NCBI GenBank assembly: GCA_030141605.1
Contig: JAQGDQ010001672.1
Location: forward strand, 1-30,258
Direction: 5' to 3'
Origin: Tubiluchus corallicola
Lineage: Eukaryota; Priapulida; Priapulimorpha; Priapulimorphida; Tubiluchidae
Length of the DNA stretch: 30,258 nucleotides
Shown here: in pieces, positions 1 through 11,000 of the stretch
Position numbering within the stretch: the stretch's first letter is position 1
Layout: every line of letters starts with the position of its first letter
Translations under genes and position numbers: made by a program
The notes under the pieces: generated by a model
Databases searched by the model: none
Told to the model about the DNA's origin: nothing
What the model saw: only the letters and a program-made list of their open reading frames with translations

Positions 1-1764
1 GATTTGGACATTTTAGTGAGTGTAAGTGTGTACACACTGATTTCTAAGTCAGATCAGGGTCAGATAGCAGTCAAGGTCACAGGTCAGACAAGGGTCAAGG
101 TCACACACTGATTTCTATGTACCAATGGCTTGTTTGCGCTTCAACGTCGGTTTATATTGCACATTGTAATTTATTTTTTCAGATTGGTAAAGACAGAGTG
201 TTGGGCTACGATCCTTGTTGTCTTAGTTTCTTTAGCAAAGGAGAATATCTGGTAGCGGGCGGGTCCAACCAGCAGGCCACCTTGTACACAAAGGACGGGG
301 TCAGTCTTGGTACCATTGCTGAACAGAATTCGTGGGTGTGGTGCTGTCGGGCTAAGCCAGATGCAAACTACGTGGTAAGTTATCTTTTGTAATTTTTTTT
401 AGGTTCATTTAGTACAATAAGCAGTCTGTATATGCTGATTATTACTTAGGAACAGTCTGCTTGGGAGGGGGGGATAAAAAATTACCCCCAGACCGGTTTT
501 TTGCATTTTGCCCTTTTACCACACGCATCACAGTAAACCCTTTCTATGACTTTTTCTAAATATGTTTTGTGCACAAAATACTTTCAGTTATTTATTTTAG
601 GCGCATTGTCTCACCACGAAATAAAAGTGAAAATGCAATATGTCGATTTTTGTCGAAACTTTACTTCGCTTGTCTATACATTATACGGACGATGTATCTG
701 ATAAAACAAAATGTCAGTTACTCAAATTACTCCACCTAAAAGAAGAAAGTAGTAGACAATAAATTCAAAATAACAATGATTTTTGCACACGCGCTAGCAA
801 TGTCGGTTGTCTACAGTTATTCCAGCATAGATAAGGGAACGTAACTAAGTGAATTTAGATTTCGTATTACTAGTAAGTCACATGCCCTTAAGCAGAGGTA
901 TAATGTGTCCTATGGTGGTCAGCATAACCACAAATTATGCTGTTGCTGTTTACTGTTAACAGACAAATAAATTATATTTGTGGGATGGTCATACTTTACA
1001 TGATATATTAGTTTGAGAATAAACTCCCGATATTTTGAATTTTCAAGCTAAACTTGATAGAGAGGAAAAGAAGGTTCCAGAGTGATAGTTATACCTAAGC
1101 ATTACTGTCTTACAGTGTCTTGTTTTGTTATACAATGTTACGAGTGCCAGTCTTTGACAGTGGAGTGCCTGCTTATTGCTTAAGTCCAGGGAATGTATAG
1201 TGTTTGCAACTTTGGAGACTATCCGCAATTTTATTTATAAATATGCTCCAAAAGTTCCATTTGCAAAATATTCGCGAGTGTTCACTGTCTTCGCTAAAAG
1301 GTAACCAGTTTCAGCAGAAAGTTGTCGCAGCAGTCGCCGTCTTGTCAAAACGTTTCCAAAACATTGTAAACTTGTCTGAACACGCCTGACAAACCTGCGC
1401 AAACGCGTCACCAGTTATTCAAATTTCATATTTACTAGCTGTGCTCGCGCATGTCCTGTTGTGCGTATGCAGTTCGTCACAAACTGACACATCTGAATTG
1501 AGAGGTACCACACTTTTGTTTTTTGTGTAATGCGTTTCCCAAATGCACGTGCTAGTGCCCGTCTAACTAGCAAATGGCGAAACGCCTGTGACAGCGAAGA
1601 AGTAATGGCGCGAACGAGAAATTGTGTTTGTGTGGTAATAATTCTTTCACGTAAATAATTTTTGAAAAAATACTATGTTTCCTTTCAATATTTCAAAGTA
1701 CAGATTGTTTTGACCTACAGTTTAAGATTGGGTCCAGTTTTGCTTTAATCATTTACAACAAAAA
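1..1764. repeat. Left arm of 5-kb inverted repeat (left palindrome)
   Basis: Position i in this arm is the complement of position 5055-i in 3291-5054. Every stretch compared matches without indels, including identical translations of 117-392 and 4663-4938 and of 1043-1228 and 3827-4012. The match breaks down just past 1764 with a 1-nt gap, followed by a few more matching bases to about 1772. The arm begins at the very first base of the window, so its outer end is unknown. It holds IFT122 exon 7 and most of the intron after it. Confidence 0.95.
183..374 (+). CDS. IFT122: IFT122 exon 7, inverted second copy (partial gene)
   Basis: A 192-nt exon in phase 0 at both ends, preceded by a pyrimidine-rich acceptor ending CAG and followed by GTAAGT. 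The translation starts [13 protein letters not shown] and ends AKPDANYV, matching the WD40 region of intraflagellar transport protein 122. The same exon sits on the - strand at 4681-4872, joined there to exons 1-6. This + copy has no upstream exons in the window but is collinear with exon 8 at 1793. It is either a genuine inverted duplication or the product of misassembly. Confidence 0.88.
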
Positions 1765-1792
1765 CAATTAAGTCTGTTATTAAATTTTTTAG
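375..1792 (+). other. Intron between IFT122 exons 7 and 8 (+ copy)
   Basis: AT-rich non-coding sequence with GTAAGT at the 5' end and a TTTTTTAG acceptor at the 3' end. I see no gene or recognisable transposon in it. Short reading frames here recur identically in reverse in the other arm and look like chance. Confidence 0.7.
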
Positions 1793-1869
1793 GCCATTGG
1801 TTGTCAAGACGGAACGATTGCTTACCACCAGCTGGTGTTCAGTACGGTTCACGGTCTCTACAAAGACAG
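1793..1869 (+). CDS. IFT122: IFT122 exon 8, in the palindrome centre
   Basis: A 77-nt exon bounded by TTTTTTAG and GTTTGTG. It reads [15 protein letters not shown] and continues to GLYKDR, the segment that directly follows exon 7 in IFT122 proteins. It starts in phase 0, matching the exon 7 end, and ends two bases into a codon. It is the only copy in the window and lies on the + strand, opposite to exons 1-7 of the main gene. It starts 28 bases beyond the arm boundary. If the centre (1765-3290) were flipped it would join exon 7 at 4681 on the - strand with a normal intron, so its assembled orientation is suspect. No exon 9 was found after it. Confidence 0.9.
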
Positions 1870-2076
1870 GTTTGTGCAAAATATGAACGAAATTCGCATT
1901 TTAAAGCATTTTCAAAGACTGCAAATATTTAATTGGTTGGCTGTGGTGCATCTGAAAGTATTAAAGGTATTCGGTATTAAAGGAAAAAGCAACCCTCGAA
2001 CAACGATCGTTGTATTCTAATATACGCTTAGAAATATTGAAATTATTATATGATGTACGTAACATAGAATGACTTG

Positions 2077-2564
2077 CTTAAAGGAAAGAACAAGTCGCTC
2101 AGTATGTTGGGTTTATTTTACTGTTATCACTTAAACTGTTTGTGGTATGCTAAAGGCAAGAACAAGTCACTAAGTATGTTGGGTTTATTTTACTGTTATC
2201 ACTTAAACTGTTTGTGGTGTGCTAAAGGCAAGAACAAGTCACTAAGTATGTTGGGTTTATTTTACTGTTATCACTTAAACTGTTTGTGGTGTGCTAAAGG
2301 AGTGAACAAGCCACTCAGTATGTTGGGTTTATTTTACTGTTATCACTTAAACTGTTTGTGGTGTGCTAAAGGAAAGAACAAGTCACTCAGCATGTTGGGT
2401 TTATTTAATGTTATCACTTAAACTGTTTGTGGTGTGCTAAAGGCAAGAACAAGTCACTCAGCATGTTGGGTTTATTTTACTGTTATCACTTAAACTGTTT
2501 GTGGTGTGCTAAAGGCAAGAACAAGTCACTCAGCATGTTGGGTTTATTTTACTGTTATCAGTCA
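2077..2564 (+). repeat. 72-bp minisatellite, about 6.8 copies
   Basis: Units begin with GCT(T/A)AAGG at 2077, 2149, 2221, 2293, 2365, 2436 and 2508. Six of the seven are 72 bp or fit that spacing, and one is 71 bp. The units are nearly identical. Because 72 is a multiple of three, one frame stays open through five units, giving a 24-residue repeat that I regard as non-coding. It lies in the intron after IFT122 exon 8, in the centre of the left palindrome. Confidence 0.95.
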
Positions 2565-2714
2565 AGTTAGAAAGGTATAACAATGTAATTTGCACAAAAA
2601 CTATCTATAAAGTGTATATTTAAAATCTACTACTTCAGAATAGAAACTTTCAGGCATGGTGGTTGCAGCCATTCCCTTCAAAATTATGACGTAGCTAGAG
2701 ACTTCCTTCGTGAC

Positions 2715-3238
2715 TTTTCTAAACGCGTCGTGGTTTTCCGCAAGCGCGTCGTGGCTTTTCGCGAGCGCATTGTGGCTTTTTGCGAGCTCATCGTTGGCTT
2801 TCCGCGAGCGCGTCGTGGCTTTTCGTGAGCGCGTCTTGGCTTTGTGTAAGCGCGTCGTTGGCTTTCAGCGAGCGCGTCTTGGCTTTTCGCGAGCGCGTCT
2901 TGGCTTTTCGCGAGCGCGTCGTGGCTTTTCGCGAGCGCGTCTTGGCTTTGTGTAAGCGCGTCGTTGGCTTTCAGCGAGCGCGTCTTGGCTTTTCGCGAGC
3001 GCGTCTTGGCTTTGTGTAAGCGCGTCGTTGGCTTTTCGCGAGCGCGTCTTCGCTTTGTGTAAGCGCGTCGTTGGCTTTCAGCGAGCGCATCTTGGCATTT
3101 CGCGAGCGCGTCGTTGGCTTTCCGCGAGCGCGTCGTGGCTTTCCGTAAGCGCGTCGTGGCTTTCCGTAAGCATGTCGTGGCTTTCCGTGCGTGCGTTGTG
3201 GCTTTCTGCGAGTGTGTCGTGGCTTTCCGTGAGCATGT
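2715..3238 (+). repeat. 21-bp GC-rich, CpG-rich minisatellite
   Basis: About 24 copies of a unit like GCGCGTCGTGGCTTTTCGCGA. Most are 21 bp, and some are 22 bp (GTTGG or TTCAGC variants) that shift the frame. The block is much richer in CG dinucleotides than the AT-rich surroundings. Units become more diverged toward the 3' end, with CATG or TGCG replacing CGCG. Open frames through it follow from the period and are probably not genes. Confidence 0.93.
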
Positions 3239-3290
3239 GCTGCTTAAACTAATTCAAACTTCCGCAGCTTATAAAATTAGCTACTTAATT

Positions 3291-5054
3291 TTTTTGTTGT
3301 AAATGATTAAAGCAAAACTGGACCCAATCTTAAACTGTAGGTCAAAACAATCTGTACTTTGAAATATTGAAAGGAAACATAGTATTTTTTCAAAAATTAT
3401 TTACGTGAAAGAATTATTACCACACAAACACAATTTCTCGTTCGCGCCATTACTTCTTCGCTGTCACAGGCGTTTCGCCATTTGCTAGTTAGACGGGCAC
3501 TAGCACGTGCATTTGGGAAACGCATTACACAAAAAACAAAAGTGTGGTACCTCTCAATTCAGATGTGTCAGTTTGTGACGAACTGCATACGCACAACAGG
3601 ACATGCGCGAGCACAGCTAGTAAATATGAAATTTGAATAACTGGTGACGCGTTTGCGCAGGTTTGTCAGGCGTGTTCAGACAAGTTTACAATGTTTTGGA
3701 AACGTTTTGACAAGACGGCGACTGCTGCGACAACTTTCTGCTGAAACTGGTTACCTTTTAGCGAAGACAGTGAACACTCGCGAATATTTTGCAAATGGAA
3801 CTTTTGGAGCATATTTATAAATAAAATTGCGGATAGTCTCCAAAGTTGCAAACACTATACATTCCCTGGACTTAAGCAATAAGCAGGCACTCCACTGTCA
3901 AAGACTGGCACTCGTAACATTGTATAACAAAACAAGACACTGTAAGACAGTAATGCTTAGGTATAACTATCACTCTGGAACCTTCTTTTCCTCTCTATCA
4001 AGTTTAGCTTGAAAATTCAAAATATCGGGAGTTTATTCTCAAACTAATATATCATGTAAAGTATGACCATCCCACAAATATAATTTATTTGTCTGTTAAC
4101 AGTAAACAGCAACAGCATAATTTGTGGTTATGCTGACCACCATAGGACACATTATACCTCTGCTTAAGGGCATGTGACTTACTAGTAATACGAAATCTAA
4201 ATTCACTTAGTTACGTTCCCTTATCTATGCTGGAATAACTGTAGACAACCGACATTGCTAGCGCGTGTGCAAAAATCATTGTTATTTTGAATTTATTGTC
4301 TACTACTTTCTTCTTTTAGGTGGAGTAATTTGAGTAACTGACATTTTGTTTTATCAGATACATCGTCCGTATAATGTATAGACAAGCGAAGTAAAGTTTC
4401 GACAAAAATCGACATATTGCATTTTCACTTTTATTTCGTGGTGAGACAATGCGCCTAAAATAAATAACTGAAAGTATTTTGTGCACAAAACATATTTAGA
4501 AAAAGTCATAGAAAGGGTTTACTGTGATGCGTGTGGTAAAAGGGCAAAATGCAAAAAACCGGTCTGGGGGTAATTTTTTATCCCCCCCTCCCAAGCAGAC
4601 TGTTCCTAAGTAATAATCAGCATATACAGACTGCTTATTGTACTAAATGAACCTAAAAAAAATTACAAAAGATAACTTACCACGTAGTTTGCATCTGGCT
4701 TAGCCCGACAGCACCACACCCACGAATTCTGTTCAGCAATGGTACCAAGACTGACCCCGTCCTTTGTGTACAAGGTGGCCTGCTGGTTGGACCCGCCCGC
4801 TACCAGATATTCTCCTTTGCTAAAGAAACTAAGACAACAAGGATCGTAGCCCAACACTCTGTCTTTACCAATCTGAAAAAATAAATTACAATGTGCAATA
4901 TAAACCGACGTTGAAGCGCAAACAAGCCATTGGTACATAGAAATCAGTGTGTGACCTTGACCCTTGTCTGACCTGTGACCTTGACTGCTATCTGACCCTG
5001 ATCTGACTTAGAAATCAGTGTGTACACACTTACACTCACTAAAATGTCCAAATC
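3291..5054. repeat. Right arm of 5-kb inverted repeat (left palindrome)
   Basis: Reverse complement of 1-1764. This copy is contiguous with the rest of IFT122 on the - strand: it contains exon 7, and exon 6 follows at 5781-5856. It is therefore the copy that belongs to the main gene. 3291-4680 is intron sequence with no other recognisable content. Confidence 0.95.
4681..4872 (-). CDS. IFT122: IFT122 exon 7 (copy joined to the main gene)
   Basis: A 192-nt exon in phase 0 at both ends, with donor GTAAGT. It is the reverse-complement twin of 183-374. It encodes [13 protein letters not shown], the blade with [20 protein letters not shown], and [16 protein letters not shown]. As assembled, the following - strand sequence contains minisatellites and not exon 8. 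Confidence 0.96.
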
Positions 5055-8000
5055 ATAAAGATATGTACTTATAATATCTAATTGTGGTTAAGCGTGTTGA
5101 AGTCGTGCGAAAAATACCAATAACATTATCATTTCATTGAGAATTTATGATTTTATAGGAATTATAGGACATTTTTATAGTTTATCAAGTTTTATAGAAA
5201 TTATAGGACATAACCCCAAAATATAGGAATTATAGGACGAGTCTTTAGGTGACCCCAGCTGGGCCAAAATTTGGCAGTGTCAAAAACTGTAACATTACAA
5301 TGTTTTCTCTGCATGTTGCATCTGTTTGGCCTTGAAATTGTCAAAGAATACGTACTTTATCTGTTTTGGATGAAACGGTCATTTTTACACCCTAGCAACC
5401 GCCAAATTAAAACCTTGTACACCATAGCAACCACTGGACTTTTGAAGGGCCATACAATCTATTGTCCAAAATTGCTATAAAACATTTTGTTTACCGCATA
5501 CATCACGTAGATTTTTAGCAATAAGTGCAAAATCCTACATAACTTGAAGATTCGTGATTCTCTGGGTCGCGACCTTTCAAACCCGGGTCATTCATTTTGA
5601 CTCGTGGTATGCATCTTACGGCAAGGTTGCTGCACCAAGGTTTTGGCTAATTAAGAGAATATTAGGTCAACTGTGGAGGACGCTCGCCGCATGACTTACC
5701 GACTAACTAACTGACCTAATAACAAAAATTAAAAACAAATGAAATGCATTTGGATGTAAACCGAATAAAGCTGATTTTACCTGTTTACCGCTTAGTTGAT
5801 AAAATGAAAGATTTTGTTTCCAGTCAGCAACGGCTAGCGTGTCGTAAGGTTCATCCCTAGAAACAAATAAAAATCAACGTTTAAACTAAGATACCTTGTG
5901 CGGCCCGCAAAAGATTTGTCAACCTAATGAAACGGCAACCCGGGCGATGAATTGAGACGAATGTATCAGGAAGATATTTTTCCAGCCGAAGTCCGCGCCA
6001 CGATCGCAAAGATGGTGCGGGTAGTTTTTTCCCGCTAGATCGGATGCCATTAAACCTTACAAGGCGGTTGTCACTTAATGACACTGTTTCGGACATGACG
6101 AAATTTCACAATGCTCACTTGGAACCCAAAAAATGATGTAATCACAGCAAACTATCATGGAAGCTGCCATTGAAACGCTCAAATTTGCAAGAAATACGCC
6201 AGAAATATTTAACACTAACTTGGATGGATTCCACTGAAGAGACCATACAGGCATACCACCTCTGTCTATCTTCACTTTCTCCTCTCCAGCCTGGAAAGGA
6301 AACATAAAGTTTAAAAGTGCAACAGAAACCGGCTTGTAAGGATAACAGATTTAAAAAACTGATTCAATAAAATTAAAAATATGTGCGCTTGCATAGCAAA
6401 ATCGTCCCTAAGTAGGCAATTAAGCTTTTCTAATTATTCACACATCCTGAATCTTCATTTCACGAGGATCATTTTGATACCAAGTTCATCGCTCTATGTT
6501 ATTTCTAGCCTGAGATAATCCACATTGAAGTTGAGGTGCAGGCTGCACACTGAAGAACATAATCTTGAGAAAATCACTGTTAAGGTCAGCCATTGTTTTT
6601 GTCACGTTTCTACAAAACACTTAGCAACCACACAAACGTTGATTGTTTCGGACTTGGCGAGAGAACACATCGAAGTTGCGTTTAAATCCAGTAGATGGCT
6701 CTTCCTGACGAAGATCTGGGCTTGGAAACAGAAAAAACCCGAAGCAAAATGATTGAGCTACTACTATCAGAATTTGAAAACACAACTTTTTTTATAATTG
6801 CAGTCCTATTTTGTGCCAGAAAACTGGGTGCAGGGTTATAAAATTAGATTTTTAGTATTTTTTGAAGATTTTCTTGATGATTTGATGCTAGAATACAAAA
6901 GTCCAATATGGTTAACATTGGTTTTTATAAAGGACAAGAAATTTGACCAAATTTGACCACATTTGACCAAATTTTTGGTGCATTCTATTTCGAAGCGCCA
7001 TAGCATAGTTTTACCTATGCCGACTTACGGACGGCTTTGCTTTGCAAGCACACATATTATAAAAAAGTACCTTATTTCGAATGCTAACATTGCCATTGTA
7101 CAAACCGATAGCCAAATACTGTCCATCGTTTGTCCAAGAACAGCTGCACACACGAGACGACGTTTTATGTTTCTGCACGGATTTTTGTTCCGGTGACCAC
7201 AGACCTAAAAAACGGACTTTGTTCGTAAGATAAAGATGTACGCAGAAAACAATCAGCAACAGAAATAATTGAAAAAGTTTTAGTCAAAGATTGAAATGTA
7301 TCATGGGCAAATGAGAGATGTTTGTGAAAATTTGTTTATTTACGCAAAATGATTTTTTTAACATTCAGATAAAACCTGCGTGAATCTAACTAGATTTGCC
7401 GCAATAGAAATTGGCGACCACGTTTAGTAGAATGGATTCCAGGACTTGTGTCGAAATTCTGACCCTGGTCAAAAGTGATTATTTATACCCTTTTTGGCAA
7501 TGTTTACTTCCAGCCTTTAGCTGTTTGAACTGCTAATAATTGGAATTTGTCACAACAGTAAAGTAGCCGTTTCATTTTTTGTGACTGTTTTTCCCCTGCC
7601 CACTACGTTATTTGCAACACTTTTTGCAATGCTTCTTGCAACATTTCTTGAAACACTTCTTGCAACATTTCTTGCAACATTTCATGCAACACTTCTTGCA
7701 GCATTTCTTGCAACATTTCTTGCAACACCTCTTGCAACACTCCTTGCAACACTTCTTGCAACACTTCTTGTAACACTTCTTGCAACACTTCTTGCAAGAT
7801 TTCTTGCAACATTTCTAGCAACACTTCTTGCAACACTTCTTACAACACTTCTTGCAACACTTCTTACAACACTTCTTGCAACATTTCTTGCAACACTTCT
7901 TGCAACACTCCTTGCAACATTTCTTGCAACACTTCTTGCAACACTCCTTGCAACGCTTCTTGCAACAATCGGGTACCTACCAAAATCACCACAAGCACAG

Positions 8001-11000
8001 CTTGCAAGCTGGTGGGTTACTGGATTGTACGACAGGCACTGTATGGCATCATTATGTCTGAAAAGTTTATAAGTTTATTTATTTCCACTCTGCATCTAAC
8101 AGTTATAATAAAAATACAGATAATTTCACTGAAGTAAATATAAATATAAATGCAATATTATCCAGAAATTACAAAAGAGATTCTTATGCAGCATATACAT
8201 GTGCAAATTACATTACAGAGTAATTTTGATGCATACAGTTTGAGCCTAAAAGCATAGCTTACCAGGCTAAACTGTGCGTGGAAATCTTAAAGAAATGATT
8301 AATAATTGAAATAGGGATAATATTTACATAAAAGTGGGGGGGGGGTAGTGAATGAAAGATGAAATGGAGCGAGAACTAAGAAAAACTGTGATCATGATTA
8401 TAAAGTGTTCAGTAACCTGTTGAGCATAGTCACGTTTTATTAAGATTACTGTAGAAAAAGAATGCAGGTGATTACAAGCTTAAATAAGAGTCATACACTT
8501 CATGCGTGTAATGTATCATTATGTCCGAAAAAAATAAAAAATTAATCTCAAATAGAACTTATGGCTTGCATTTTTGAATGCATAACAAATAATAGCAGAC
8601 TTTCGCTACATTACAGATCATTGTGGTGAAATTGCTTTCACGCTTTTAGCTGTATGTAGTCATTAATCAAGCCGACAATGAAAATACTTCCATCTAATTG
8701 CCCGGGTAATTTTTTTATCGCAAACCTTGGGAGGAGGAATTTTATATTTTTTTTGTAAGTTCATATACATACTTGATGCAGTCATTGATATAAAAGATAT
8801 ATACGCATATTTTTTAAATTTAAAACATAAAATGCAGCAATTATCATAAAATCGTTCATTTGGTGAATGCAGCACGCGGCCGTGTTTCTTCATGGCTAAC
8901 CCTTGCCCAGCGTTCCCGTTTTGTATGATTCTCGTGGTACAGGAGACTAAAAAGTATCGAATTGTACTGCTGACCAAATGGAAAATAAACAAACTTAGAT
9001 TTCAACTGATTTTAAATATCCCACAATTCAGCTTTAACCATTCACAAAGCTTTAAAAGATGTTTTCCTCCCTGCCTATATGACGTCTTTTGAGCTCACGA
9101 GGTAAGACAGAAACAATCTTTTGTGGCCAGCCTCTGTAAGGTATGAACAGTAATTTGCAAAAGTTTAAGACCAAGCTCGAGTTTTCGGGATTTTCATCAT
9201 ACTGTAGCCTGATTGCATAAGATTCTTTGTTGATTGCATCATACTGCTAGTGGTTTGAAACAGTACGTCTAGTGAGTATGAGTGACTCATTTGCCTGCCG
9301 TTTTTCCATTTTTCTTGTGATCCAAAAAATGGGCAAAAAATCGTCATTGAGTGAGACTCAGAGGGTTCAAATCGTGACTTTACATCAAGAAGGATATACT
9401 GAAAGGGTGATAAGTGCTAGATTACGGTTTTCCAAGACAGCTGTGCACCAAGCTATTGTCAAATTCGAGACTGATGGCACTGAGAGTGATAGGAAACGGT
9501 CTGGACGTCCGCGGAAGAGTACCCAAAGAGACGACCACATCATGAGACGCATGCAAGACGGAGCTCCTTGTCACAGATCGAAGGGGAGAACAACATCGCC
9601 GTACTTGAATGGCCTGGAAACAGCCCGGACTTCAATCTGATAGAGAATATCTGGGAGATAGTGAATGATGAGGTGGCAGACAGGCAGCCATCAAGTGCTG
9701 AAGACTTGCGAAGAGTTATCAAGGACGTTTGGGTTAAAGAAATTAGTTCCGAGTACTGCCAAAACCTAATTTCCAGTATGCCTCTTAGAATGAAGGCAGT
9801 GATTGACAACTTCGGCGGCCATACAAAGTACTAAAATGTTCAAGGACTGTGACTATATTTGGATAAAAACATACAAACTATGCTTTAGTATATTTTTCTA
9901 GAAGAAAGAATGAATAGTTTTTAGATGGAACCGTGTTAAACAATGGTTTTGTCAATTTTCATGAAAAAAATCACTTTGGTCTTAAAGATTCTTTGTATCA
10001 TCTACAAAATACTATATTGTATGGAACTTACAATCATGTGCAAAAGTTTAAGACCAAAGATCGGAACTTTATCAGCAACCAATGTAACTCTCTTACAATG
10101 GGTGTAATATGATCATATTTTCTAACATGACTACAGTCATACCTCCGTTTTCGAACGTCTCCGTACTCGTACAAATCGGTTTTCGACCAGAAAATTCGAG
10201 CTGAAATTGTCTCCGCTTTCGACCAGAATTTCGGTACTCGACAAACCCCCAAACACTTAATGAACGCATGCGCTGGGAGCCGAGTAGAGCCGAGCGTAAC
10301 CGACCGTGCCTGAGAGTAGTCATGCACAAGATTTGAATCACCTAACACCGCTGACTGCTTTCTACGCTTATTTTTCTCCGCTTTTTCATGCCGGAACAAT
10401 TACCGTATATACTCGCATATAAGCCTACATCGCATATAAGCCGACCCCCTAAAACTGCTTTAAAATGGCCAGTTTTTGCAAAAACCCATATATAAGCCGA
10501 CCATCAACTTGTCTAATTTTACTCCATACCCAATCAACAAAATTCATCCCTTTTTGTCACATATATTTATACATTTTTAATATTTTTTATCTAATGAATA
10601 CAAAAATCAGACATTTATTGAAATGTGAATTTTTTTCTAAAAAAAAGTGGGTGGACGGCGATCCCCCACAATCAACTTGTCTAATTTTACTCCATACCCA
10701 ATCAACAAAATTGATCCCTTTTTGTCACATATATTTATACATTTTTAATATTTTTTATCTAATGAATACAAAAAGCAGACATTTATTGAAATGTGAATTT
10801 TTTTCTAAAAAAAAGTGGGTGGACGGCGATCCCCCACGATCCCCCTCTAATACACCACTGGTGACACACAACCAAATAAAGAGTCAGATAGCGATGAAAA
10901 TGTGTGGCTGGAAAATTGGCATTAGTGTCTGTCCTTGTGTTCATTTTGTTTCATGCGTATATAAGCCGACCCCCTGATTTCAGTATTGTATTTTATAGTT

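Noticed and set aside
2074-2421. 115-codon open frame across the 72-bp array
   Set aside because: It exists only because the period is a multiple of three; no homology, and it lies within an IFT122 intron.
5540-5720. Possible tRNA-derived SINE in IFT122 intron 6
   Set aside because: No convincing A and B boxes and no second copy in the window.
7581-8072. 163-codon frame rich in LATL repeats, and its shadows on both strands
   Set aside because: Produced by the 12-bp minisatellite; its end overlaps IFT122 exon 3 on the other strand.
8663-8992. 109-codon - strand frame, with a similar frame at 15849-16085
   Set aside because: The resemblance between the two comes from interspersed repeat D; no known protein is encoded.
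10034-10399. 121-codon - strand frame
   Set aside because: It runs across a MITE terminus and shows no protein similarity.
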